Below are positions 13,477 through 25,444 of a stretch of 64,000 nt of DNA, in pieces (positions within the stretch are counted from its first letter, which is position 1; each line of letters opens with the position of its first letter). The translations under genes were made by a program, and so were the position numbers. The stretch comes from Sarcocystis neurona. Taxonomy: Eukaryota > Apicomplexa > Conoidasida > Eucoccidiorida > Sarcocystidae. The notes beneath the pieces are model-generated. The model was not told the DNA's origin and made no database searches. It worked only from the letters and a program-made list of their open reading frames with translations. The DNA lies in NCBI GenBank assembly GCA_000727475.1, contig KL647291.1, positions 596,325-660,324 of the forward strand, in the 5' to 3' direction.

Positions 13477-16400
13477 ATGCATCGCCTCACGTCTCTCTCT
13501 CCTACGCTGCCGGTGAAAGCGCCTGCTGCTCTCGCCGCCGCAGAAGAAGGTCATGCCGGACACGACGTCATCGTCAACGTGCCTCGCCTGCTCTACGGCA
13601 CGGCGTGGAAGAAGGAGAGAACTGAGGACCTCGTTTACACCGCACTGCGGCATGGTTTCAGAGGTGTAGACACAGGTATTTCTTGCGTAAATAGACATAC
13701 TTGGGAAGCACAAACTCTGCTGCCACAGCTGAATCCTCTTCCTGTGCATATATATATATATATATATACGCGGAAGCGTGTATTAATAAGATGTGGACAT
13801 ACACTTGCATACAGGGGAGAATATATACATATAGAAAAATAGCGATCCTGCTCCCCGCGTGTATGTATGTGTCTCTGTTTTTGCAACTGTCTGTAGGGGT
13901 GTAGAGACACGTGTGCAGCTGCATGCCGTCCGACCGTATAAGTTTTGCCTTTCTTTTCGTTTAAGGGAGACACATTTAGTAGTTTGCTTCTATTGCTCCT
14001 ATGCTCGCGGCACGTGTCGAAGAGGTAAGAGCTATCTATCAGGACTTGCGTGTCGTACCGTCAAAAAGTTATCTCTCTGTTCTTTTGCTGCTGCAGCAAA
14101 AGCTCGCTGAGCTTCCAGCGGAAGCCGCGATCCTCACATAGCCTCCCCGTACCAGATGCAATGCTGCTGGTGCTGCTCCTAGTCCCTCTCTAGTTGCTAC
14201 TGCTACTGGTAGTCCTCTACCTGCTGCTGCTGCTGACGCTGTTATTCATTCTGTCGCAGCTGGTGCTGCCCTTCCTGCCTGCCTGCTGTGCTGCTACTGT
14301 TGACTCTCCCGCTGCAGCTGTGGTCATGCTCTTGGTACTGCCGCTGGTGGCTCTCCATCTGCTGGTACTGCTCTTGCTATCCACGCGCGTTTGTGACTGC
14401 CGCAGCTGGCCAACGTTCTCAGCGTCCTTTAGCGGCGGAGGCCTCATTTATTTTTTCACGAAGACAGCGGAAGTTGAGAAGTCAGTGCCGCAGTTCTTCT
14501 CTCAAGAAAAACCGATCAACTGCACCGGCTAGAAACGTGCAGAACTCGGAGAGTTTTTTGTGAATAGCAGCAGCTGCAGGACATGTGTAGGCAGAAGAAA
14601 CGCGGGAACCGACGAGCAGGAACTCTCAATTTACCAGACGTGCGTTCTTCTACCGCCGTACGAACAGCAGCAGAGCAACAGCAGCAGCAACAGTTTAGCA
14701 GCCGGAGCACAGTAACACCAGCAGCAGCACAGCAACAGCAGCAGCCGAAGAGCTGCAGCAGCGTGAGGAGCCGAATAACAGCAGCAGAGAATTGTCGACG
14801 ACGCAGTAGCGCAGGCAGCCACGTGCCTTTCTTTCGAACCTCCGCAAGAGAACGAGTTAGAGGAGGCAGGCGGACAGCGAGCAGCGGCAGCGGCAGCAGC
14901 AACAGTTCTACTCTGTATCGGCCGAAGTACGACATGTACTAGCAGGAGCAACAGACCTCCTCCTACACATATATTTCTGTGGATATCTGTATATTCACTT
15001 AGTGAGGAAGACGTATGTATGTGACGGTGCCACGACGCGTATAGCGGCAAGGACGTGTCTTTTTTCTGAACTCACTGCAGAGAAATGACCGCAGTGAATA
15101 TCTTACCATACTGTACGCATGACTATACGTGTTTATAAATACACGCGTACGTGCAATTTGGCGTTAACGCCCGTTCGTTCCTACATCAAGGTGCACGCAC
15201 GTATATCACTCCACCGGAGTCCCCTGGCAGGTCTCGGGGCAGTGTCCGTACAGCGCGTCGTGCGGCGTGTTTGTTTCTGTGGGGTGTGTCACCCGCAGCA
15301 TGTCAGCCGAAGCACTACAACGAGCCCGGGGTCGGGAGGGGCATTGCGCGATTTCTGCGAGAGACGCAGCTGCCACGAAATTCGCTCTTCATTCAGACGA
15401 AGTTTACTCCCGTCGACGGACATGACTTATCGCAGCCGCTGCCCTACGATGCCCGAGCTTCCGTAACGCAGCAAGTGCAGCAGTCCCTGCAGGTCAGAGA
15501 AGCTTTTTTTATCTGCTGCTGCGTGACCTCACGTACAGCAGCGCCTACGCAAACTCTCTTACGTCTTTGCGTCTCCGGTATCATCTACTTGGGGAAAGGG
15601 AATGGGCGCTCGCTGTATGCGTCAGAGAAAGAATGCGTGACTCGCATTCTTGATCTGGCTAAAATTTGGGAACCTGGTGTACGCCTTCCGCCTGGTAGAA
15701 TCTTTTTCGGCGTTCTCTTTTGGTCCACGTAGAATTTGGGAAAACGAAAGCATGCCGTCGTTGGGTTGTAGGGTCTTTCCTGCGTATTTTTTCTTGTTCA
15801 GAACACACGTGGACGTGTATGTGTGCGTGTACACGCATATATATACACGTGTAAGTGTACGCATACGTGTGTGTGAGGGTGTGTGTGTGTGTGTGTGTGT
15901 CTCTCTCTCTCTCTCTCTATATATATATGTATATATACAGCAGGTGGGTCTCCACCTATTCGTCCGCGTCTGTGTGAAAGCTGCGCGCGCGCAGAGAGAA
16001 GAAGTTGGCATAAACGTGAAAACACTACACATAGTACGTATGAACGTGCGCGTGTCCCTAGCTCTCTGTGTGTGGACGTTCACGCATGCACCTCCTTCGT
16101 GCTACGTCTACGAGACAGAGCCAGACAGAGACGACACGCGTCAGCTGGATGAAGAAGTGGCTTTGCTTGCACCCTTTCCCAAGTGTGGAATTGTGAGAAA
16201 AGAAAGTTTCCTGCAAAGCACTAGCTGCAAAATTCCATACAGAATATGATGCCTCGCGTAATGACACCGGATGCCTGCCTTGTCTACGCAACAGACGTCG
16301 CTTCACAATCTGCAGTGCGACTACTTGGACGCGGTGCTGCTGCACTCCCCGCTGCCTACTATGGCACAAACGATAGAAGCGTGGAGAGTCCTGGAAGCAG

Positions 16401-19400
16401 CAGCTCAAGAAGGGAAAGTTCGGCTTCTGGGCATCAGCAACTGCTATGACGTGTCTACACTCGAAGCGTTGTATCGCGCCGCCAAGGCCAAGCCTGCGCT
16501 GCTGCAGAACCGCTTCTATTCGGCAACGGCATACGACGCAGAGGTCAGAACCACCCTTCCCCGTTGCCCAGCAGCAGGAGCAGGAGGGTAATGGCAGGGA
16601 CGCACACGCAGCAGCGACGGCGCTGCAACACACCGGCACCGGGGACGAGTGCATCCCACCACCAGAAATAGAGCAGCAGTAGCAGGCACGGGCGCGGCGT
16701 GCCCGCGTGCAACAGCAACAACCACTGTCATACATACGGCAGCAGACAAGCGAGCGAAGCAACCGCAGCAGCAGCAGCAGGGAGAAAGAGACAGCCGAAG
16801 AATTCACTCAGGGGAAATGTAGCAGCAGCAGAAGTGGAACTGGAGTACACTTGGTCGCTCTGAAAGACAGCTGCCATATTTCCAAGAACGACGGCTGCTG
16901 CAGCGGAACAAAAAGAGTAGCAAAGAACCATGTGCAGTTTCCACACACTCGCTGGCGACAGAAGCAGAGGAGACGCAGGAACAGCAGCAGGACGCATCAG
17001 GAGAATCAGAGCGGCAACAGCAGGAACGTAGAAAATGCGAAGCAGTGACAGCAGAAATAGCAGGAAAGGGGACAGAAAACGAAAAAGGAGGAAGGATGGA
17101 CAAAGAAAACAGCAACTTCGTGTCATCAACGACGCATGCGTTATCAGTAGTGGAAGTAGCAACAGCACGACTCAGAGTAAGAGGGGCTGCTGTAGCAGCA
17201 GCGATCTTCTTGTGAGGAAAGACGAGCACTGCCAGAAAACTACGAAAGTGAATTAGTAGAACGACTTAATTTTTGTTTGGTGACACCCGGCGTGTGAGCT
17301 ACACACTTCCGTTTACAATCGCGCTGGACTTGCAGAGAGAAACAGGAAATGACCCAGTACTGTCATCTCTCTTTCCCCAGTGTAAGAACAAGAAGCAAAA
17401 AGGAGAAAACAAAAGGCTTGTTGACGGTGGTGCCTAGCGAAGAGCAGCAACTAACATGTACACCCGTTAGTCGCAGGAAGCGTGTAGTGCTATCTGTCTA
17501 CAGAGAAGCGCCCAAGCTGCAACCCGTGTTTACTCGCTACAGAGGAAAAATAGCAGAGCCAGCGCTGTCAACTGGCAACGTATTCACGTGGCGGTCCAAA
17601 CTTGTGAGTGACGAAGTACAGAAAAGCGAGGCCTGAACGAGGTCCGCGCATCGCGGAGTGCTTCTACGTGACAGCCGGTAAACCCAGAGGCGTGTGCACG
17701 CACATGTGTTATGACTTGTCCAAGTGAAGTACACAGGTAAGAAACGGCGTCACTAGCAGCTAGCTGTGTGTAGTCGGAGCAGCAACGCGAGCAGCAGTAA
17801 AGGAGACCGTTGACTAAGCAGCTCGACGACGTCGACATGCGCCGTACGAACTCGTGGAGCAGTACACTTTGCAGGGGCGCACTCCTATTTTAAGCCAAGG
17901 GACGCTTGTAGGGTCTCTTTTGCTCTAGGTGGTGAATAAAGATGGGCGTGTGTGAGCAGGTTGTTTAAAAAGAGAAACACTTGTAGGTTTACTTAAGGCG
18001 AGGCGAGTGCACACTTTGGCAGAGGAACAGCTTAAGAAGTGTTGGACGATACGCATTCCCCAGTGGAGAGCGGTTGCTGCTATTCGCGTGAAAGATGAAA
18101 GAGCTGCTGCTGCTGGTCTTCGCCTGCGATGGTGAATGCGGCTGTGGATTCTGCTACGGAGTTTTGCTGCTCCTGCTGCTTCTCGACAGACGCTCCGAAA
18201 TTCTGCCGCTGCTGCTGCGTCTTCTTCACAAACGCGCAGGTTCGTTCTTTTTGCGACCAGCACGGGATGGTGTATGAGGCCTTCTGGACGCTAACAGCAA
18301 ACCCCCATATGCTGCGAAGCCGTGCGGTGCAGCACGCTGCTGCTCGAACTGGCTCAAAGCCCGAACAGGTGACTTTCAACAATACGTCTCTCCGTCTCTT
18401 CCCTGCTGCTCTAGTTGCCGCTTCTACATGCCTTTCTGACTCTGCTGCTCTCCTTACTTTGACCAAGAGGCACTTGTTGTGCTGCTTGCCGGTCTCTGCT
18501 GTTGTCGTCGTCCTTGGTTCCATTGTGTCTCTGCTAGTAGCTGCAGTACTCCTCTTGCGGCTGCTCCCTACGCTGCTGGCGTTGCTCCTCAGGCTGCTGT
18601 TGCTGCCCTCCTCCTCCTCCTCAAGCTCCTGCTGCTGCCGCTCTCGGCCAGCAGGCGGTGCTTAGCCCACGTTGCTGCTCTTATTTTTCCTCTTTCCTTC
18701 ACCGTCCCTGCTGCTGGTGGTGCGCACGCGCACGTGACGCTGATTGCCGATGTACTGCTGCGTGTGCGCTTTTCTTGTAACAGCTAGTGCTGCTTCAACT
18801 CACCATTGCCGGTGCGCTTCTTTGTCCACCGCTAATTTCGCTTAGCGTGCCGTTACCACGTCTGTCGCTACTCTCTCCTTTTGTAGGACGGGTCGCCTCT
18901 GTACTAGAAGTGCCCTTTTGGCTCACGGTGCTGCTGTCTCTCCAGATCCTTTCTTTGTAAGGCTGCTTCTCTCCCCCTCTGCTGCCGGACTCATATTGCT
19001 AATGTTGTCATTAGAGCGCACTAGCGATTCCACTTCTCAGCTGTATCCTTTGCGGCCGCTTTCTTCACCCTTGCTGCCGGTCGCTGCTATGTCTTTGCCC
19101 GCGCTCCTGCTGCGTGGCTTCCCTGGCTGCACCTGTTGATGTTGTTGCATCTGTGCTGCACCTGACTCCTCCGCTTTGGCTGTCACCACGTCTGCTCCTG
19201 GTGATTTTTTTAGTGCTGCGGCTGCCCTTTCCGCTGTTCGTCTCTGCTGTACCGCTGCTCTTCCCCCTGTTACTGCTGGCAGTTGCTCCCGCGCTGCTGG
19301 GATCACCTCTGCTGATGTGTTTGTTCTGCTGTGCTGCGCCTCTCTCTGTTGCTCGCACTGAAGCGTGCGAGCTGCGTTGCTCTGCGGTTGCTGCTGCGCG

Positions 19401-20818
19401 CACTGCTGCTCGTGCTGTGGGGTCGGTTCGCCTCTTGTTGGACTTGGGGGGACACTTCTCTCCCGCTGCTGCTTTTGACGAGCGTGCAGCAGGCCCGCAG
19501 CCGACCAACTCTCAGGTTTTTATGCCGTCTCTCTCGCTCTAGAAAATTTGTGCCGCAGCGGTGATTGACTCCGTCGTCGTACTCACTTCCGGTAGCACAG
19601 CTGGTACACATGCAACCCCCAGGGGCCCCCCTTGGTTGGCCGCATGACGGCTGTGAAAACCTCTATCGCAGCTTGAACGTTAATACACAGCACTGCACAG
19701 GCGTGCGCGTGTGTAGAGAAAGGGCTGAATTCTCGTAAACGTAGCTTTATACTCTTGGGTAGATGCTCGAGAAGATGAGAGGAGGGTTGCGTACACACGT
19801 AAATATGTATACATATTTACCGCGGTCTTTTCTTGCTCAATGGTAATCTGCGTCAGCAATAATTGAACCCAGCCGCTTCTGGCTTAGTTCGTATGCGTGT
19901 ACGTAGGTACTGCCAGGGGCAGCCCAGTTTCTTCCGTTGCTTGTGTTTATGGTATATGTAACCTCGACACCGCAGTACTGTCCGCTTGGGTAGGTGTGTA
20001 CGTATATGAAATCGTTAAATATAACTATGTGGATATAGTAGCGCCTCTGTGTCTACGCATGTGTGTGTGTATTGATCTGCGCGTATCTTGTTTTCTGCCT
20101 CCATGGATATTGTGGATATATTATATATTTATTATATCATGGCTCGACCGAGCCAGACCACCAGCGCAGCGGAAGAGAAATAGCCCGCAACGGCCGCTGA
20201 CCTATACGCAGAACGAAGGCACTACGGCGGGCGGGACGCGTTTCATGACGTGAGCGTTGTCGCTTTATTTATGGTGTAGCGACATCTGAACAAGTTATGC
20301 GGTAGAGAAAAGGTATGTTTCAGCAACCAGGTCAACCTTCCTCCGTGTAGTTAGTGGATACACAAACACAGTGAGTAGGAGGCGATTTGCAAGTTAGCTT
20401 TTTGATTCCTTTCGTCAATACGTCCACGCACGTCTTCAAAGTGGCAGGTGAGCCTCCGCCTTGCGAGACGTCAAGGCAGCAATCAGTGTTCCACACAAAG
20501 GCACAAGGTAGACAGCAGGAACAAGTTTTCGAAGAGGGACCCCGTTACACTTTGCAGTTCAGCGTGCACCTGTGCGTTCGCGTTGGTGTACGGACACCAG
20601 CGTCTGCACAAAGACACATACGACAAAGTTCCACGCGCGAATCCGTACGCAACTGCGCACCACAGGTCTGGTTCCGTTACCTGCTCGAGAACGGCTTAGT
20701 TGTATTAACGGGAACAACCTCAGTGCACCATATGCAAGACGATTTGCAGAGCCTATCGATCGAATTTTCCCAAGAAGACCGTCATGCAATCGACGAAGAA
20801 ATGGCCGCCTACATTTGA
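13477..20818 (+). CDS. Aldo/keto reductase family oxidoreductase, five exons, complete
   Basis: Exons 13477-13675, 15299-15492, 16295-16543, 18240-18368 and 20666-20818 join in frame (phases 1, 0, 0, 0) with GT-AG introns, giving 307 aa and the stop TGA at 20816. The NADPH-dependent aldo/keto reductase barrel is clear. GFRGVDTA (catalytic Asp) spans the first junction; PKHYNEPGVG carries the Tyr, FIQTKFTP the Lys and DAVLLHSP the His, so the D-Y-K-H tetrad is intact. Then come LLGISNCYDV, LLQNRF and the C-terminal LTGTTSVHHMQDDL loop, which resembles the GTTS-type cofactor loop of fungal and protist members. The ATG at 13477 (A at -3) gives the usual family length; an in-frame ATG at 12940 would add an Ala-rich extension. 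The substrate cannot be read from sequence; small aldehydes or ketones are typical. Introns 1, 3 and 4 carry CAG/CTG blocks. Confidence 0.88.
14161..14925. repeat. Paired CTG block and CAG block (inverted) in aldo/keto reductase intron 1
   Basis: Plus-strand CTG-type imperfect repeats occupy about 14161-14447 and CAG-type repeats about 14570-14925. The two halves are complementary in type and could pair. Both lie wholly within intron 1 (13676-15298), so they are not homopolymer-coding sequence of this gene. Confidence 0.7.
16550..17190. repeat. CAG-type triplet block at the 5' part of aldo/keto reductase intron 3
   Basis: Imperfect AGCAGCAG/GCAACAG repeats begin within about 20 bp of the exon 3 donor (16543|GTCAGA) and fade near 17190. 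All plus frames contain stops, and the flanking exons join without it, so it is intronic. Confidence 0.75.
18090..19510. repeat. CTG-type triplet block around aldo/keto reductase exon 4
   Basis: CTGCTGCT-type imperfect repeats run up to the exon 4 acceptor (GCGCAG|GTTCG at 18240) and resume after the exon to about 19510. They are of opposite sense to the CAG block at the start of the same intron. Confidence 0.75.
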
Positions 20819-23800
20819 GACGAATGTGCGTGTCGCACTGAAAATCCACGATCTACCTCTTACGTACGAAAGGATTGTCTACAGCGGTTTGCGTACACAA
20901 CCGATGTGGAGCCACGACGTACCAAAATCTGTTGTTTGTTGATCAGCTGTGGCCGCGTCTGGAGTAGGGCTTCTATAACTCCGCGTGTGTAGAGATCTTC
21001 GTGGCAGTCGTGAAAAAAAGGTGTGTGCGCGTGAAACTGCACGTGTGTCGTACAGTTGGCCACCCGTGCAAAACGGTGTGTACATTGCTTTCTGTTTTGA
21101 GGGTTTTGTGCACCGCCAGTACACCGCAGCGCTACTGTTACCCAAGACGCATGATGTATTAGGTGCGACTGCCTCCGTGTTCTTCCAGGTTGTGTTGAGG
21201 CAGCTGGATAATTCTGTTTCCCGGCTGGGGTTGTAAGTGAAGCACGCGAACATGCATCCTTCTCTTTACACACATGTATATATTTTTCGTTATGTACGAA
21301 GACATCCGCAAATGCAAGTGTGGGTACATATACGTATACACAACTATTTAAACATATGTGTGTTTGTATATGTCTACGACTGTATGTGTGCATAAATCAA
21401 ATGTCTATATATATATATATATATATATACATATACGTATACGTATGTATGTGTATATATATATAGCAGCGTAGTGAGTTCGCTGGCTGGGTCATGACGC
21501 ACAATTTTACGTGCCCGATAACGCGACCCTCTTGCCACCCCCCTCCCCCCAACGTCTCTTCATAACAGGGTTGGGAAAAAGCGCTTACCTCTGCACTGCG
21601 GTACACTCCATGGGCACTTCCACGGTGTATGGGTCACAGCCTTGGACTGAGCTTTCTTCTCTGTAAATTGAGACGACGACGTGAACAACTGGTGAAACGG
21701 GAGTTCCCCGAAGTAGAATTATCGTGCACCATTGTGCGTATACTGTTTTTGTAGAGGAATTCAAGCCGCACACGAAGGTATTCGCACGTCTTGAAAGGCG
21801 GCAGTGCTTGTGAGAGGACTTACACTGCTAAAATTGTGCTTATTCGTCATGCATGCGCAGCCTTAGTATCCTTTCAGACAAACAGTTGAATGCATGTCTT
21901 GACGACGCTCTGCACGTATTGACGAGCTGCTGCGTGAAAAGCTACTTGAAAAGTTGTGCAAGAGGTTTACCAAAGGTTGCTGCCGGCTCGTGCTATGTGT
22001 GGAAGAACACTAGCACTTGACCGTGACTTGCAAAGGACAGTTTGCCAATATGCACAGGACACAACTACCAAATTAAGGAGCGCCGTCCACATCACGAGCC
22101 AATTCCCACAACTTACACAGAGACAGACACAGACATACGCACATGCGTATATGTATACACAGTAGATGTCAATAGCAATACCCATGCCGGTGGCCCGGTA
22201 ATGAGACGTGTAACTGGCTATTTCCACAAAGAAGATCCGTGCTTTCAGCTTAGGGAAATCTTTGACTCGCCAGACGAGCGTGACAGTGTTTGGCCAAACC
22301 TCTACAAATGTTACAACATACGTGTCAAGCCAGTTTGACGAGACTCGTAGTAACTCCATTAGTAGGTTCTTGGTCTTCGTGAAGTGCCGTTTCCAAGTGA
22401 GTAGAAAGTGCCACTCAAGCGCTTGTGGCCTGAAACCTACACTCTTCATGTTCCATTCAGCATTCATACATTTATGCATACAATGAAGAGATGAACGCAA
22501 ACAGCCCTCAGTATGAATGTGCATGTTGTGCACTGCGCTACGCGTTCATTCGTTTCTATTACACGCTTTTTTAGGGTGGTAAAGTACGCCGCCTCAATCC
22601 GAAAATTTCGGGCACCAGTAGACTTGCACGCTTGCTGTAAACAAACCGAAAGGATAATTGATTCCATTTAGAGTTTGACAAAGTGCTCGAAAAGGTGTTT
22701 CTGGAAAGCCTTGTTAGTACACTGCCTTTCTCGTAAACCTATGATTACTGCGAACATTGCCGCCAACTATGTGATTCTTACTTAAATGTAACTTGGTCCT
22801 GAACAACAAAAAACACAGCTGTGGCAGATCCTTTGGGTCAAGCATTAAAAATGGCTCTGTAAAGCATACTTTTACACTAGTCGTGTGGCAGCTGAGGCCA
22901 AAGCGATGCAACATGCGGGCCTATGCGACTGTACCAAACGTTTACGGACAAAATTTTCAGACGGCTGTGCCATTTTGGCATACACGCATTATACACGCAC
23001 GTACGCATATACAATCAAACCTGGAAAAAACTCTCCATTGTGGGCCTCCTTACACATACACGCCAACCCGTTTACGTCTTTCTGCCCGACAAACGCCTAC
23101 TCGAATACAGTTCAACATAACTGACTCAAGAACCTAGATGTATTTTTCCATTCTCTGTTGCCCTGTTCCGAGCACTGGGTCGACGACAAAAGATTCCAAA
23201 AAGTTATTCACTTGGAAGAATTGATCATGTCTCCCTGTACTACACGACGTGTCGACTCCAGTGAAGAAACACTTTGATCGTTATCATCCTGTTTGGCTCC
23301 TCTACCAGAACCAACGCAACTTCTTCAAGTTCTGGCTTGGTACAACACGAAACAGGATTACCCCCCTTTCCTCGCTACGGTGTCGAGTTCGACATTGCCA
23401 ACAAAGAGGCAGCTCTTGCCCACAAAGAGTAGATACCGTATCAACAATGCAGCGCCTACGTTGCCTTGCTCCATTAGGACGAGGGCGTTCTGCGGAATTA
23501 CGGAGCGAGAAGCCCCACCCACATCACGTCGCATAAGCACGACGCAGACAACGCAACATTACGAATGCGCCACAAGTACTACGATAGGATGCACGCTTGC
23601 TCGGGATAGAGTACGACGCAGACTTCGACGGTGTAACACACAGCCGGAGAGCCCGACTGTGTGTTCGGTAGCATTCTGTGCTGGGTTGTAAGATAAAGCC
23701 TGGACCGATGTTTACACACCGTTCTTTCGTACGTAACTTCCGAGGCCGCTCTCTCTGTTCATTTTGGTATCGAAAAGCACGCCTTCTTTCGAAGTGAAAA

Positions 23801-24050
23801 GACACCTAATTCTAATAAGGTACCCTCCCCGGCAAACAGCTGCCTCTACACCTTCTCTTGATAAAGCCCTAGCAACAGCAGTCTGACGGAGGCACGACAA
23901 AACAGAACAAGTATACCCACATAACTCAAAACAAGTACCTGTGCGACTTTGCTTCAGAAGAAAAAGATTAACAGCTATCTCACGTGCCCCGTGTCAATTC
24001 AAAGACGACACTTTCTGCCCCTGCTTCTAAGATTACAGTGCGTCCCTATG
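20819..24050. other. Intergenic stretch, no gene supported
   Basis: It starts with the 3' flank of the aldo/keto reductase, then a TA microsatellite near 21403-21470, then repeat-poor sequence. Open frames such as 21967-22533 (minus) and 23293-23691 (plus) have no recognisable domain, and I could not chain them by splice sites. Confidence 0.45.
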
Positions 24051-25444
24051 TCATATAAAGGAAGAACTTTTACTTCTTTTCTTCTGGCGTAGTAATCTTT
24101 CTAACGTGATTACCGGCCGCCTCTGGCGGGTGCTATTCATTTGTTCACTTAACCATGTGCTCGCTGCGACCAGAGCAGTACTTTCTCTTAGTTCTTGCAG
24201 TTTCGGAAACTCGTACTCTTGCCCACTTGTCCGCTGGGCAGTACTACTGATGTTGTCGTCCTCGTCCTGTGTCGCCTCTTGGTTTCTCTTCTTTCCCCTA
24301 CCCTGGTGGGGACAATCCAATGACTTCCGTATAGTTCGCAGTATTTGACGATTCTTCGCATCTGCCACGCGCCACAGACAGCCCACAATTTCCCGCAAGA
24401 CACGCAGATTTACATGTATGTATGTACTCGTGTGAGTGCATGTACCGGGAACGACGAACACGAACTGTCAGAAAGGCGCAGGTAACGGAGTCATGCTTTT
24501 TAATACGCTACTGTTCGTAGCGACCACCCCGTCGACTTCTAACATGGGATCCTGTGCCGTGCGTCCTACGTAGCAAGAGAGGACTACGCTGACATTTGTT
24601 GTACGAAATTCGCTACCTCCAAGTTTCTCTATGACAAGTGAACTTCGGGCATACTGCGACCTCTTGAGTTTCTGCGCATAATAGTATGCGGGATACTATT
24701 ATCCCGGATACTGTATCCAGTTTTGCATACGTTAACAAAAACGGAATTTTCGATGGCAGCACCGCGTGAATTCGAGGAGATGCTCCTTCAACGCAGAAGC
24801 AGAAATGCCGACTTACATGCAAGCAAACCCTCGATCCCATGGGATTGTGGTCTCTTACCTTTCCAAAATGTCACGCTGAGAAGTTTTGACCTTAAATTCC
24901 TTTGTTCGGGTTTCTTTTTGCTCTTTAAGGTCTCTCTTCCGTCCACTTTAGGGCACAGCCGCTTCGACGCCACTACACTTGTGGAAAATGCGGCAGCCGC
25001 TTGTCCGCTGTTTTTACGACTGCCGCCTTGCTGTCCGTCCCTGTCTTTGACGGACAAAGCTGACGGCTTAGTGGTCGACGTGGTAGCCAGACTATCAGGA
25101 ACACTAGCACAGCTCGTTTTACCTCCGGGCGCGTGTGTTTCATCAACATCTTCGGGCCATTCAGGAAGCGTGGGAGGCAGCTGCCGAAGTAGAGGCTGAC
25201 GGCGGTGGAACGTTGCACCAGCTGCATTGTCAACTCCCAAGTTCCTCCCTTTCCGCTTCACCTGACTCGGGGTGAAACTTTTGGCTGACGCTCGCACGTC
25301 TTTCTTTGCCGTGGAACAAGGATTAACATTGGTTCTGCCGCTTGTGCTTACTTTGGCCACCGCGTGGTCAACACTTGTAAACCCTTTGTGCATCTGTGCA
25401 ACTGCCGGCTGTACGTTTCGGCTGGAAAGTCTCTTCTTAGACAT
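24051..25444 (-). CDS. Unknown Lys/Ser-rich protein, two exons, 312 aa
   Basis: Exon 1 runs from an ATG at 25444 (A at -3) to a consensus donor GCAT|GTAAGT at 24817 (phase 1). Exon 2 starts after GTGGCAG at 24361 and ends with TGA at 24051, entering in the matching phase, so a 455 bp GT-AG intron gives one 312-residue frame. I recognise no family. The protein is hydrophilic with no signal peptide or membrane segment. It begins MSKKRLSSRN, is rich in Lys, Arg, Ser and Thr, has basic clusters (PSQVKRKGRN, GRGKKRNQ, RQKKRSKSSS) and a helical acidic/Leu stretch (EYEFPKLQELRESTAL) near the C-terminus. Such composition is common in nuclear or chromatin proteins, but that is inference. Support is the phase-matched splice pair and the two long open exons in repeat-poor DNA. 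Confidence 0.55.
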
